A DNA stretch of 64,000 bases from Arcobacter sp. F2176 (GCF_004116465.1 NZ_PDJV01000005.1:1-64000); one strand, 5' to 3'; counted from the first letter of the stretch, positions 9,313 through 19,292 are shown. Translations and numbers: made by a program. The notes: generated by a model not told the origin, from the letters alone.

Positions 9313-10521
9313 GTGTTCCCAGAAATTGAATTTGAAAGAATGAAAAGACTTCCAAACTATGTGTTTGCAGAAGTAAATAATATAAAAATGGAAGCTAGAA
9401 GAAAAGGTGAAGATATCATAGATTTCTCAATGGGAAATCCAGATGGTCCAGCACCTCAACATATAACTGACAAGTTAAAAGAAACAGCTGATAAACCAAA
9501 AAATCATGGTTATAGTGCAAGTGCAGGTATTTATAAACTAAGACTTGCTATTTGTAATTGGTATAAAAGAAAATATGGTGTTGATTATTTAGACCCAAAT
9601 AAACATGCAGTTGCTACAATGGGAAGTAAAGAGGGATATGTTCACTTAGTACAAGCTATTGTAAATGTTGGTGATGTCGCAGTAGTTCCAGATCCTACAT
9701 ATCCTATTCACTCATATGCTTTTATGCTAGCTGGTGGATGTATTCATAATTTTGAATTACCATTTGGTAGAGACTTTAAAGTTGATGAAGATGAATTCTT
9801 TGTAAGATTAAATAAAACATTAAGAGAGTCAATACCAAAAGTTAAATATGTAGTAGTAAATTTTCCACACAATCCAACTTGTGCAACAGTTAGACCTGAG
9901 TTTTATCAAAGATTAGTTGATCTTGCAAAAAAAGAGAGATTTTATATTATCTCTGATATTGCATACGCTGATATTACTTTTGATGGATATGTTACTCCAT
10001 CTATTTTCCAAGCTGAGGGTGCTTTAGATGTTGCTGTTGAATCATTTACTTTAAGTAAATCTTATAACATGGCAGGATGGAGAGTTGGGTTTATTGTTGG
10101 AAATGAAAAACTAGTAGGGGCTTTAAAAAGAATCAAATCATGGCTTGATTATGGTATGTTTACACCTATTCAAGTAGCTGCAACTATTGCACTTGATGGA
10201 CCACAAGAGTGTGTTAAACAACATACAGAAAAGTACCATTATAGAAGAAATGTTATGATTGAAGCTTTTAAAGATGCTGGATGGAATATGGATATACCAA
10301 ATGCATCTATGTTTATTTGGGCAAAAATCCCTGAAAAAGCTGCACACTTAGGAAGTATGGAGTTCTCTAAACAACTTCTTACAGAAGCCAAAGTGGCAGT
10401 AAGTCCTGGTATTGGATTTGGTCAATATGGAGACCAATATGTAAGAATTGCTTTAATTGAAAATGAAAAAAGAATTAGACAAGCAGCAAAAAATATAAAG
10501 AAATATTTAAATAGTTTATAG
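9313..10521 (+). CDS. class I/II pyridoxal-phosphate aminotransferase (AlaC/DapL-like)
   Basis: A fold-type I aminotransferase of 402 residues. The PLP lysine is in SFTLSKSYNMAGWR near residue 248. NFPHNPTCATV near residue 181 carries the substrate/PLP Asn, and the C-terminal arginine is in YVRIALIEN. The family includes glutamate-pyruvate aminotransferase AlaC and LL-diaminopimelate aminotransferases. Sequence alone does not decide between them. GTG start behind AAGGAG. It lies nine bases before hom, which suggests a role in aspartate-family or alanine metabolism. Confidence 0.85.
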   Translation: MFPEIEFERMKRLPNYVFAEVNNIKMEARRKGEDIIDFSMGNPDGPAPQHITDKLKETADKPKNHGYSASAGIYKLRLAICNWYKRKYGVDYLDPNKHAVATMGSKEGYVHLVQAIVNVGDVAVVPDPTYPIHSYAFMLAGGCIHNFELPFGRDFKVDEDEFFVRLNKTLRESIPKVKYVVVNFPHNPTCATVRPEFYQRLVDLAKKERFYIISDIAYADITFDGYVTPSIFQAEGALDVAVESFTLSKSYNMAGWRVGFIVGNEKLVGALKRIKSWLDYGMFTPIQVAATIALDGPQECVKQHTEKYHYRRNVMIEAFKDAGWNMDIPNASMFIWAKIPEKAAHLGSMEFSKQLLTEAKVAVSPGIGFGQYGDQYVRIALIENEKRIRQAAKNIKKYLNSL

Positions 10522-10529
10522 GAAAAGAA

Positions 10530-11792
10530 ATGTTAAAAATCGCAATTATTGGTGTAGGAACTGTTGGAGCAAGTGTTGCAAATATATTAAAAGATAATAA
10601 AGATATTATTACTTCGCGTGCTGGAATTGAAATTGTTCCTACTATTGGTGTTGTAAATGATTTAAACAAAAAAAGAGATGTAACTATTGAATTAACAGAT
10701 GATTTAGATAAAGCTTTAAATGATGATTCTATTGATATCATTGTTGAACTTATGGGTGGTGTTGAAAGACCATACGAAATCATTAAAAGAGCGCTATTAA
10801 AAGGTAAACCAGTAGTTACAGCTAATAAAGCTCTTCTTGCATATCATAGATATGATTTAGAAAAACTAGCTGGTGATATTCCATTTGAATATGAAGCAGC
10901 AGTTGCTGGTGGGATTCCTATTATCAATGCTTTAAGGGATGGATTATCTGCAAATAATATAGAATCAATTAGAGGTATTTTAAATGGTACTTGTAATTAT
11001 ATGCTAACTAGAATGATAAATAATGGTGTTGATTATGATTCTATATTAAGAGAATCTCAAGAGTTAGGTTATGCAGAAGCTGATCCAACTTTTGATGTTG
11101 GTGGATTTGATGCAGCCCATAAACTTCTAATCTTAGCTTCAATTGCTTATGATGTTGATGCTAAACCTGAAGATATATTAATAGAAGGAATTCAAGATAT
11201 TGATACTCCAGATATTGATTTTGCCAATGAGTTTAACTATTCTATCAAACTATTAGCTATTGCAAAAAGAGTTGGTAAACAAATAGAATTAAGAGTTCAT
11301 CCTGCATTTATTCCAAAAAGTGAAATGATTGCAAAAGTTGATGGAGTAATGAATGGTATATCTGTAATTGGTGATAAAGTTGGTGAAACTATGTATTATG
11401 GACCAGGAGCTGGTGGAAATGCAACTGCAAGCGCCGTTATTGCAAATATTGTAGATATTGCAAGAAGAGGTAAAGGTGCACCAATGTTAGGATTTGAGTT
11501 TGATTATAAAGCAAACCTAACAATCATGCCAAAAGATGAAATTGAGACAAAATACTATTTAAGACTTAGAATTGAAGATAAAGTAGGTGTTTTAGCAAAA
11601 GTTACTAAAATATTAGGTGAACATGAGATTTCTATTGAAAAAATGATTCAAAAACCATACAATACAACTTGTGCCCATCTTTTACTTTCTACTCATGTTT
11701 GTATAGAGAAAAATATAAATAAAGCACTAAAAGAAATAGAAAATTCTGGTGTTGCAACTACTAAACCAGTTATGATCAGAATAGAAGATTAA
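10530..11792 (+). CDS. hom: homoserine dehydrogenase with ACT domain
   Basis: Reduces aspartate semialdehyde to homoserine, the branch towards threonine and methionine. NAD(P)-binding GVGTVGASVA is at residues 7-16. The catalytic/substrate region GILNGTCNYMLTRM is near residue 150, followed by DVGGFDAAHKL near 190. Residues about 345-420 form an ACT domain (LRLRIEDKVGVLAKVTKIL), which usually gives feedback control by threonine. It follows the aminotransferase by eight bases, suggesting cotranscription. Confidence 0.95.
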   Translation: MLKIAIIGVGTVGASVANILKDNKDIITSRAGIEIVPTIGVVNDLNKKRDVTIELTDDLDKALNDDSIDIIVELMGGVERPYEIIKRALLKGKPVVTANKALLAYHRYDLEKLAGDIPFEYEAAVAGGIPIINALRDGLSANNIESIRGILNGTCNYMLTRMINNGVDYDSILRESQELGYAEADPTFDVGGFDAAHKLLILASIAYDVDAKPEDILIEGIQDIDTPDIDFANEFNYSIKLLAIAKRVGKQIELRVHPAFIPKSEMIAKVDGVMNGISVIGDKVGETMYYGPGAGGNATASAVIANIVDIARRGKGAPMLGFEFDYKANLTIMPKDEIETKYYLRLRIEDKVGVLAKVTKILGEHEISIEKMIQKPYNTTCAHLLLSTHVCIEKNINKALKEIENSGVATTKPVMIRIED

Positions 11793-11815
11793 TAAAATTT
11801 AAATAAAGGCTTCAA

Positions 11816-13171
11816 TTGAATAAGACTCAATATTTAATTGAAGAACCTATTCCAAAACTTATAAAAGAATTAGCAATACCTGCAAGTACTGGTATGTTTT
11901 TTAATACAATGTACAATGTTGTAGATACATTTTACGCAGGCTTAATTTCCACAGAAGCAATTGCTGCATTATCCCTATCATTTATGATATATTTTTTAAT
12001 TACAGGTTTTGGATATGGTTTTTCATCGGCAATTAGCGCACTAATTGGTAACTCTTTTGGAAAAAAGAAAAATCACCTTGCATCAATCTATGCCCATAAA
12101 GGAATTGGTTTCTTAGTTATTCTAGGAGTTATATTCTCTATACTTGGATATTTTGCTTCTCCTATGTTATTTAAACTACTTGGAGCAACAGATGCTTATC
12201 TTGATATTTGTTTACAATATATCAATGTAATACTTTTTGGTACTATTTTTTTTATGGCCAATTTTGCACTTAATGCAATACTTGTATCAAAAGGAGATAC
12301 AAAAACATATAGAAACTCTTTGATTTTTGGTTTTTTTGCAAACTTAATATTAAATCCTTTGTTTATGTATGGTTTTTGGATTATTCCAGAAATGGGAATA
12401 GCAGGTATTGCCTTCGCAACTGTTTTAGTTCAATTTATAAACATGTTTTATATGCTTTATAAAGTGCTACAAACAAAGATAATCCACTTTGATAGGTTAG
12501 AGTACTATTTACCTAATTTAAGAGTTTATAAGGCTTTCTTTAAGCAAGGAATACCTTCTAGTTTAAATATGCTAACTATGGCTTTTGGTTCTATTATTCT
12601 AACTTACTATGTAACACAATATGGGTATAAAGCAGTTGCAGGATATGGAATTGGATTTAGAGTTGAACAACTTATGTTACTACCAGCACTTGGACTTAGT
12701 ACTGCTGTTCTTTCACTTGTATCAAATAATTATGGAGCAAAACAATTTAATAGAGTAAAAGAGATTGTTATGTTGTCATTAAAATATGGCTTTATGATAT
12801 CAACATTTGGAATTATATTTTTATATGTTTTTGGGAAAATTATAGTTGCTCAATTTGATGATGATATAACAGTTATCGAATATGGCTTTAATTACTTACT
12901 TGTTGAAGTATGGATATTTTATGCTTATATTATTTTATTTATTTGTGTATCAACTCTTCAAGCTATAAAACAACCTAAGATGATATTTTATATAGGAATA
13001 TATAGACAACTTATAGCTAAAGCAATAGTTTCATATATCATTGTAAGCTATTTTAAACTTGATTATATTTATTTGTTTGTGGGTATGTTACTTATGATTT
13101 ATAGTGCAGCTATATTTGCTTATTTTTATACTATGTATAAGTTAAGAGTATTATGTAATATAAGAGTGTAG
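11816..13171 (+). CDS. MATE-family multidrug/Na+ antiporter
   Basis: A 451-residue membrane protein with about 12 hydrophobic helices in two similar halves, as in MatE transporters. The N-terminus (EEPIPKLIKELAIPASTGMFFNTMYNVVDTFYAG) matches the DinF/NorM pattern. The start is TTG at 11816 behind AAAGG; no in-frame ATG occurs before the first membrane helix. The substrate cannot be told from sequence. The stop codon lies inside a hairpin (13162-13185). Confidence 0.9.
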   Translation: MNKTQYLIEEPIPKLIKELAIPASTGMFFNTMYNVVDTFYAGLISTEAIAALSLSFMIYFLITGFGYGFSSAISALIGNSFGKKKNHLASIYAHKGIGFLVILGVIFSILGYFASPMLFKLLGATDAYLDICLQYINVILFGTIFFMANFALNAILVSKGDTKTYRNSLIFGFFANLILNPLFMYGFWIIPEMGIAGIAFATVLVQFINMFYMLYKVLQTKIIHFDRLEYYLPNLRVYKAFFKQGIPSSLNMLTMAFGSIILTYYVTQYGYKAVAGYGIGFRVEQLMLLPALGLSTAVLSLVSNNYGAKQFNRVKEIVMLSLKYGFMISTFGIIFLYVFGKIIVAQFDDDITVIEYGFNYLLVEVWIFYAYIILFICVSTLQAIKQPKMIFYIGIYRQLIAKAIVSYIIVSYFKLDYIYLFVGMLLMIYSAAIFAYFYTMYKLRVLCNIRV

Positions 13172-13185
13172 AAGACTACACTCTT
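13162..13185. terminator. hairpin overlapping the MATE stop codon, possible convergent terminator
   Basis: A perfect 10-bp inverted repeat, AAGAGTGTAG/CTACACTCTT with loop AAGA, which includes the MATE stop codon. It lies between the convergent MATE gene and the 108-residue Cys-rich gene. There is no T tract on the + strand side, so termination efficiency is uncertain. Confidence 0.5.
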
Positions 13186-13203
13186 TAAAAAAAATAGATT
13201 TTA

Positions 13204-13530
13204 TTATTTCATCTCTTTTTTCTTCATACCTTTCATATCTTCACCACCACATTTACCTGCTCCACAAGAACCTGTAGCTTTATTTCCAGATTTCTTCATC
13301 ATATCATTATTCATATGATCTTTTTTCATCATCTGTTTTTTAGAATCACCACATTTACCAGTTCCACAAGAACCAACTTTTTTCATCTCTTCTGAGCTCA
13401 TGCCTTTTTTCATCATAGTTTTGTTAGAGTCTCCACATTTACCCGCCCCACAAGAACCAGTTTTACCATCTGCAAAAGATACACCAGCTGTAAATAGTAG
13501 TCCAGCTACTAACATAATAATATTTTTCAT
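13204..13530 (-). CDS. periplasmic Cys/Met-rich protein with CGxGKCG repeats
   Basis: A 108-residue protein with a signal peptide (cleavage probable after residue 20, GVSFA). The mature part has three near-identical repeats, GSCGAGKCG (25-33), GSCGTGKCG (53-61) and GSCGAGKCG (87-95). They are separated by MMKK-rich linkers containing 12 methionines. Cys and Met clusters of this kind bind Cu(I). The repeats resemble the EGKCG repeats of HvfA-type RiPP precursors, whose cysteines are modified by a DUF692 (MNIO) enzyme, but no such enzyme lies in this window. It follows cusA by 68 bases and has its own candidate operator, so a periplasmic copper buffer is the best inference. Confidence 0.75.
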   Translation of the reverse strand: MKNIIMLVAGLLFTAGVSFADGKTGSCGAGKCGDSNKTMMKKGMSSEEMKKVGSCGTGKCGDSKKQMMKKDHMNNDMMKKSGNKATGSCGAGKCGGEDMKGMKKKEMK

Positions 13531-13570
13531 TCTTAAATCCTTTATTGTTTTTTTATTTTATAAAATCTTT

Positions 13571-13586
13571 GTGTAATTTATGTGTA
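13571..13586 (-). promoter_or_regulatory. candidate copper-regulator operator (site 1)
   Basis: On the minus strand, TACAC-N6-TACAC, i.e. half-sites exactly 11 bp apart, ending 40 bases upstream of the CGxGKCG gene. The same geometry appears at three other promoters of this copper island. Confidence 0.5.
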
Positions 13587-13598
13587 GAGTTATCTATT

Positions 13599-16500
13599 TT
13601 AATGTGACAACTCTTGTTCTAATATTTTATCTCTTTTTTTTAATGCTAATATAAAAAATACAGATGGAATAATGATAAGTGTAAGAAAGGCTGAACTTAT
13701 CATTCCTCCTATCATAGGTGCTGCAATTCTTTGCATAACTTCACTTCCTACTCCATCAATGTACATAATAGGAACCAAGCCTCCTAAAATAGCAAATAAG
13801 GTCATAAGCTTTGGACGAAGCCTTAAAACAGCTCCCTTATAAATAGCATGAAAAATATGTTTATCATCATCTAAAGAAATGCACTTATCTTTTAACTCAA
13901 GCATTGCTTCATGTAAATATACAAGCATCACAATTGAAGTCTCTGCAGCTACACCAAGCAAGGCCAAAAATCCAACAATTACAGCAATAGAGATATTAAA
14001 ATCTAAATAATCCAAATAAAATATCCCACCAGTTAAAGCAAAAGGAAGTGTAAAAAAGATTATCACTGTATATGTGATATTTCTTAGTGCAAAAAAGATA
14101 AGTATAAATATAATCACAAAAGTCAAAGGTATAATATAACTTAACTTTTTCATTGCTGATTCCAAATACTCACTTTGTCCTGCCCACTCATAATAAAAAC
14201 CAGTTGGTAGTTTTATCTCTTTTAGTAATGCTTGAGCTTTATCTTTATACTCTTTAACTGATACATCATTTTTAGGAGTTATATATATAAAGTTTACATT
14301 TAATCCCTTTTCAGACTTTATTACAGATGGTCCCTCTTCATATTTAAGTTCTGCAAACATTCTTAGGGGTTGGAAACCTAATTTTGTCTTCACTTGAAGA
14401 CTTTTCAAGGAAGTGATGTCTTCTCTTTGTGTTGTTTCATATCTCAAACTAATAGGATATCTCTCTAAGGCATCAAGATATGTAGATATTTTAGCTCCTG
14501 CAACACCTAAAGATACAGTTGATAAAATATCATTTTTTGTAATTCCATATCGAGATAACATCTCTTCATCTAAATCTATATTTAAATAGTATCCTGAATT
14601 TATTTTATCAGATGATACAGATAGTGTTTTATCAAATTTTTTAAGCTTTTGCTCTATTTTTAAAGCTACAGATTCTAACTTTTGATGATCATTTCCATAT
14701 AATTTTATTCCTAAAGGAGTTCTAATCCCTGTTAAAAGCATATCAATTCTTCCTCTAATTGGATATGTCCATGAATTAACTAATCCTGTAACTCTTAATT
14801 TATCATCCATTTCTTGCATTAACTTTTTATAAGTCATTCCCTCTCGCCATTGGTCTTGGGGTTTAAATTGTACTATTGTTTCTATCATGGCTAAGGGTGC
14901 TGGGTCTGTCGCACTATCTGCTCGCCCAGCTTTTCCAAATACTGTTTGTACTTCTGGAAATGATTTTAAAATCTTGTCTGTCTTTTGTGTAAGCTCTTTT
15001 GCTAAATCAATACCAATACCATAAGGAGTTACAGGCATGTACATAAAAGTTTGTTCATTCATCATTGGCATAAATTCCCAATTTTGTTTTTTATAAACGG
15101 GGTATGCCAAAATCAAAGTTCCTATAAATAAGGCAACTACCACATATCTAAATCTAAGTGAAAGTTTTAACAAGGGAGAATATAGAGCTATAAAAAACTT
15201 ATTTAAGTAATTTCTCTTTTCATCCATGATTTTTCCACGAATGAAAAATATCATAAGAATGGGTACCAGTGTAATAGATAAAACGGCACCTGAAATCATT
15301 GCAAAGGATTTAGTAAAAGCTAAAGGAGAGAATAATCTTCCCTCTTGTCCTGTTAAAGCAAAGATTGGTAAAAATGAAACAACAACTAAAAGCAAGGCAA
15401 AAAAGATTGGTCGCCCTACTTGTTTTGCTGATTTTATTATGATTTTTATTCGCTCTTCATTACTTATGTTTTCTTTGCCTTGTAGATATTTATGGGCATT
15501 TTCTACCATCACAATAGTTGCATCAACCATCGCACCAATTGCAATGGCTATTCCACCTAGACTCATAATATTTGAACCCATTGAAAAAAACTTCATACAA
15601 AGAAAAGTAAATAGCACAGTTATTGGCAATGTTATGATTATAATCAAGGCGCTTCTAAAATGAAATAAAAATAAAGCAGTAACCACTATGACAATAATTG
15701 ATTCTTCTAGTAAGGTGTGTTTTAATGTATCTATAGCTTTATCTATTAATGAACTTCTATCATAAGTCTCAACTACTTCAACATCATCCACATGAAGTGT
15801 TTTTAACTTCTCTTTTACTGCTTTTATAACCTTGTATGGATTTTCTCCAAATCTTACAACTACGATTCCACCAACAGTTTCACCTTCTCCATTTAAATCA
15901 GCCATTCCTCGTCTATTTGATGAAGTAATATTTACATCTGCTATATCTTTTATTTTTAAAGGAGTTGAGCCAAAAGTTTTTACTGTAATATTTTCTATAT
16001 CAACTACACTTTTTAAATAACCCCTTGCTTGAATCATGTGTTCATAACCATTTTCTAAAATGATTCGACCACCTTTTTCATCATTATTTGCTGTTATTGC
16101 TTTTTTTACATCATTTATACTTAAATTATATTGCACTAATTTATCTTGATTTAGTGTTATTTCATAATTTTTAATAAAACCACCAACTGAAGCTATTTCA
16201 GATACTCCATCTACTCCTAAAAGAGCATACTTATAGTAATAATCTTGCAATGTTTTTAATTCATCCAATGACTTGGTTTTTGATTTTAAAGCATATTCAT
16301 AAGCCCAACCAACACCTGTAGCATCAGGACCAATTGCCACATTAACACCATCAGGAAAAGTACCTTGAAGTTGAGACAACTGTTCTAATATTCTATTTCT
16401 AGAATCATAAATATCAGTTCCATCTTTAAATATTATATAAATAAGAGCATTTTGAAATGAACTCATAGCTCTTACTGTATCAATATTTGGTAGACTCATC

Positions 16501-16718
16501 AAATTTGAAATAAGAGGATAAGAGACTTGCTCTTCTATAGTCTTTGGACTTTGTCCTGCCCATTTTACTTGTACAATTACCTGTGGAGGTGAGAGGTCAG
16601 GTAAGGCATCTAAAGAACTATTTTTTACTGCCCAAATAGAAGCAACTGTTAAAATCAGTACAGAAAAAAGAACTAAAAATTTATTTTGTACACTTTTGTT
16701 TATTATATATTCAACCAT
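13599..16718 (-). CDS. cusA: CusA/CzcA-type heavy-metal RND efflux pump
   Basis: Inner-membrane proton-driven pump of 1039 residues. It has 12 membrane helices in the RND layout and two large periplasmic loops. Family markers include GIAIAIGAMVDATIVMVENAHK (TM4 with the proton-relay acidic residue), PMMNEQTFMYMPVTPYG, GRADSATDPAPLAMIETI, and TGIRTPLGIKLYG before the second loop. Met-rich porter segments and the neighbours (TolC, adaptor, copper two-component system, CopA) favour Cu(I)/Ag(I) rather than Co/Zn/Cd. It is six bases from the adaptor gene and last in the cotranscribed efflux set. Confidence 0.92.
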   Translation of the reverse strand: MVEYIINKSVQNKFLVLFSVLILTVASIWAVKNSSLDALPDLSPPQVIVQVKWAGQSPKTIEEQVSYPLISNLMSLPNIDTVRAMSSFQNALIYIIFKDGTDIYDSRNRILEQLSQLQGTFPDGVNVAIGPDATGVGWAYEYALKSKTKSLDELKTLQDYYYKYALLGVDGVSEIASVGGFIKNYEITLNQDKLVQYNLSINDVKKAITANNDEKGGRIILENGYEHMIQARGYLKSVVDIENITVKTFGSTPLKIKDIADVNITSSNRRGMADLNGEGETVGGIVVVRFGENPYKVIKAVKEKLKTLHVDDVEVVETYDRSSLIDKAIDTLKHTLLEESIIVIVVTALFLFHFRSALIIIITLPITVLFTFLCMKFFSMGSNIMSLGGIAIAIGAMVDATIVMVENAHKYLQGKENISNEERIKIIIKSAKQVGRPIFFALLLVVVSFLPIFALTGQEGRLFSPLAFTKSFAMISGAVLSITLVPILMIFFIRGKIMDEKRNYLNKFFIALYSPLLKLSLRFRYVVVALFIGTLILAYPVYKKQNWEFMPMMNEQTFMYMPVTPYGIGIDLAKELTQKTDKILKSFPEVQTVFGKAGRADSATDPAPLAMIETIVQFKPQDQWREGMTYKKLMQEMDDKLRVTGLVNSWTYPIRGRIDMLLTGIRTPLGIKLYGNDHQKLESVALKIEQKLKKFDKTLSVSSDKINSGYYLNIDLDEEMLSRYGITKNDILSTVSLGVAGAKISTYLDALERYPISLRYETTQREDITSLKSLQVKTKLGFQPLRMFAELKYEEGPSVIKSEKGLNVNFIYITPKNDVSVKEYKDKAQALLKEIKLPTGFYYEWAGQSEYLESAMKKLSYIIPLTFVIIFILIFFALRNITYTVIIFFTLPFALTGGIFYLDYLDFNISIAVIVGFLALLGVAAETSIVMLVYLHEAMLELKDKCISLDDDKHIFHAIYKGAVLRLRPKLMTLFAILGGLVPIMYIDGVGSEVMQRIAAPMIGGMISSAFLTLIIIPSVFFILALKKRDKILEQELSH

Positions 16719-16724
16719 TATTTT

Positions 16725-17708
16725 TTACCAATCATTGTCTTCATCTTCATACAAATTATTTGTCACAGCATCTGAATCTAGTAAAAATAAGGCATTATCT
16801 ATTACCTCATCACCAACTTTTAGACCATCTTCTATCTCATATTTTCCAGAACTTATCTGTTTTGCGTCTATTAATACTGGTTCAAATTCATCTTTTGATA
16901 TGTATTTAAATACATAATATTTTGCACCTTTTCTTAAAACTGCTGTTTTAGGCAGTGTTAATACCTTTTTAGAACTTGTTTTTATTATAGCTTTACCAAA
17001 CATATTAGGGAAAAGTGTTTTATCTTTGTTTTCTATTACAAATCGTACATCTATAGTTTTACTCTGTTTATTTGCATAAGGATAGATATAGTCAACTTTA
17101 GTTTTAAAGATCATATCTCTTCCATCAATTTTGATTTTAGCATCCATATTATTAGTTAAAAATGCCAAATCACTTTGATAAACTTTTGAGATAAACCAAA
17201 GCTTATTTATATTTGCTATTTGCATAATAAGTGAGCCTGTTTTGACATAAGAGCCTTCATTTATTTTCTTATTTAAGATTATTCCATCAAAAGGAGCATA
17301 AAAAGATATATCTTTACTTTTTAATTGAGAAAGGTTGACATCTAAAGAATCAAGCTTTTCAAGGGAACTTTTGTACATAGCTTTATTTATAGATCTTGTG
17401 ACTTCTATCTCTTTTTTTATGCTTTGGATTTTATCTGAGTACAAAGAAAAAAGTTTATCTGCTTTTTTCACTTCCATAAGATTTTTATTTGCATCTAGCT
17501 TTGTGATATAACCATCAAATCTAAGAACTATGTCTTTTATACTCTCTTCTGCAAATAAAGTCTCACCATAAAAGCTTTTTGTCTCATAAACACTCTCATC
17601 TTTTACTTTAACAATCTTTTTATTGAATAGTTGATTTGCATCTAAAATCTTCGCATCTAGTGAACTTAGGTATAACAATAATAAAAGTAATTTAAATATA
17701 TTTTTCAT
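16725..17708 (-). CDS. cusB: RND periplasmic adaptor (CusB-like)
   Basis: Membrane-fusion protein of 327 residues linking the pump to the outer-membrane channel. It has a signal peptide (MKNIFKLLLLLLYLSSLDA). An alpha-helical hairpin (about 95-135) is flanked by split lipoyl halves, with FYAPFDGIILNKKINEGSYVKTG near residue 136. Beta-barrel segments follow. It is shorter than E. coli CusB (about 400 residues), with little N-terminal metal-binding extension. Its start overlaps the stop of the TolC-family gene (ATGA), indicating translational coupling. Confidence 0.88.
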   Translation of the reverse strand: MKNIFKLLLLLLYLSSLDAKILDANQLFNKKIVKVKDESVYETKSFYGETLFAEESIKDIVLRFDGYITKLDANKNLMEVKKADKLFSLYSDKIQSIKKEIEVTRSINKAMYKSSLEKLDSLDVNLSQLKSKDISFYAPFDGIILNKKINEGSYVKTGSLIMQIANINKLWFISKVYQSDLAFLTNNMDAKIKIDGRDMIFKTKVDYIYPYANKQSKTIDVRFVIENKDKTLFPNMFGKAIIKTSSKKVLTLPKTAVLRKGAKYYVFKYISKDEFEPVLIDAKQISSGKYEIEDGLKVGDEVIDNALFLLDSDAVTNNLYEDEDNDW

Positions 17709-18901
17709 CTAATTTTTCCTTGATTATAATAATAAGCTTGCGAATAAGCATCAAAGTAGTTTTTTACCTCGTCATATTGAGCAATTTTGTTTTGTATGAT
17801 TTTGTTTAGATTTTTTAGTATTTCATCTGATTTTATAAGTTCTAGACTATTGTATTTTTCTATTGTTTTTTGATTTTCTTCTTGTAAAGGTATAATTAGA
17901 TCTTTTAAAAGTTTATATTTCTTGATTGAGCTATCTAAGTCATTTTGCAAAGAAGCAATTTTTATCTCAAATCTCTTTTTAGTATCATCAAGTTTATCTT
18001 TAAATTCTCTTGATTTAATCTTTGCTTGTAATATCTTTATATTCTCTTTTCCATAAAAAGCAAGGGGAATACTAAGTGATATATTTGCATAATCCTTATA
18101 CTTGTCATCCCTTTGAAAATATACAGCGCTTACTTTTATATCTGATAATTTTTTTGCATCTTCTAGTTGTGCTTGTTTATTAAATTTTTCATTATTTTGT
18201 TCTAGTATCTTTATTATTGGGTGGGTAGAGATATCTTTTGAGAAAATTAACTCTTTTACATCTAAAGAAACATCTATACTTGTGATTTTTTCGTATGTTA
18301 TTTCTTCTAGTTTTAAGTAATTGTTTTTGATAATATTTTGCAAATTTTCTTTTTGTATTTCTATTTTTAAATAATCTGTTTTTAGATTTATAATCATACT
18401 TTGATTTGATTTATTGCTTTCATATAAAGAAGTTGTCAGATCTTCTAGGCTTTTTATATTTTTTTGATATTGATTAAGTAGTAAATATTTGTTTTCTAAG
18501 ATTTTTATACTATATAAATACTCTATAAGTTTTGATTTTAATTTTAGTTTTGCATCTTCGTAATTTAGATTTGAGATAGCTTTATCTTTCAGGGCTATCT
18601 CTTCTTGTAGTTTGATTTTCCCATTTATAGGTATATTCTGTGAGAAACCTATATATTGTGCTTGCATTGGCTCCAGATCTCTTCGAGAAGTGTCAAACTG
18701 CAAGTCGTTGGCACCAATGGTCAAAATAGGATTATCCCACTTATTTGATAGCTTAATTTGCTCATTTGCTATTTGTATAGATTTTTCAATAGCTTGTAGG
18801 TTTTTATTATTTACTATTGCACTATTTATTATATTTTCTAAGCTTGTAGAAAATGAGCTTGTAATTATCAAACAAGTTAGAATAAAACTATTTCTTAACA
18901 T
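17705..18901 (-). CDS. TolC-family outer-membrane efflux channel (CusC-like)
   Basis: A 398-residue protein with a signal sequence at the N-terminus and long alpha-helical stretches in two similar halves, as in TolC/OEP proteins (for example NKWDNPILTIGANDLQFD near residue 52 and YKDYANISLSIPLAFYG near 270). It presumably forms the outer-membrane duct of the efflux complex. Its ATG shares one base with the stop of the upstream FixH/YtkA-like gene, and its stop overlaps the adaptor start. Confidence 0.88.
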   Translation of the reverse strand: MLRNSFILTCLIITSSFSTSLENIINSAIVNNKNLQAIEKSIQIANEQIKLSNKWDNPILTIGANDLQFDTSRRDLEPMQAQYIGFSQNIPINGKIKLQEEIALKDKAISNLNYEDAKLKLKSKLIEYLYSIKILENKYLLLNQYQKNIKSLEDLTTSLYESNKSNQSMIINLKTDYLKIEIQKENLQNIIKNNYLKLEEITYEKITSIDVSLDVKELIFSKDISTHPIIKILEQNNEKFNKQAQLEDAKKLSDIKVSAVYFQRDDKYKDYANISLSIPLAFYGKENIKILQAKIKSREFKDKLDDTKKRFEIKIASLQNDLDSSIKKYKLLKDLIIPLQEENQKTIEKYNSLELIKSDEILKNLNKIIQNKIAQYDEVKNYFDAYSQAYYYNQGKIR

Positions 18902-19284
18902 TAGATGTTTACACTCCCTCTTACAGTATGAACTTTCCCATCTTCTGTTTTAAATTTTAGTTGGTACTGCCAAGTTCCACCCATAGCAAAATTTACACTT
19001 GCTTTAAATTTACCATCAACAATTTTTCCTTTTACTTCACTCTCCATATATGGCATTCCAGGCATCTCTGGCATAAAGAACTTTATTTTTACTTTTGTAT
19101 CTGAAAGATTTGCACCATCTTTTGCTAACTCTATAATGATTTCATTGCTTCCCATTACTAGTGATTTTTCACTACTTAGTTTTACATCATACCCATCTTT
19201 ACTTCCTTCTTGAAGTAGTGGATCTGCATGAACTAAGTTAAATGCTATTAGCAAACCAGCGAATAATTTAAAGATATTTTTCAT
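18901..19284 (-). CDS. periplasmic FixH/YtkA-like protein
   Basis: A 127-residue exported protein (signal peptide ending near LVHA). The mature part has an immunoglobulin-like beta fold, with the pattern seen in YtkA/FixH domains: GYDVKLSSEKSLVMGSN, the Met-rich turn FFMPEMPGMPYM and the ending GGTWQYQLKFKTEDGK. Such proteins often lead RND metal-efflux operons and may deliver copper to the adaptor. That function is inferred from the Met cluster and context. First gene of the efflux operon. Its SD sits in a hairpin (19293-19313). Confidence 0.75.
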   Translation of the reverse strand: MKNIFKLFAGLLIAFNLVHADPLLQEGSKDGYDVKLSSEKSLVMGSNEIIIELAKDGANLSDTKVKIKFFMPEMPGMPYMESEVKGKIVDGKFKASVNFAMGGTWQYQLKFKTEDGKVHTVRGSVNI

Positions 19285-19292
19285 TTTTGAAC

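Noticed and set aside
15226-16020. Long open frames on the + strand opposite cusA
   Set aside because: They lie entirely antisense to a well-supported RND pump and encode low-complexity sequence without SD or domains.
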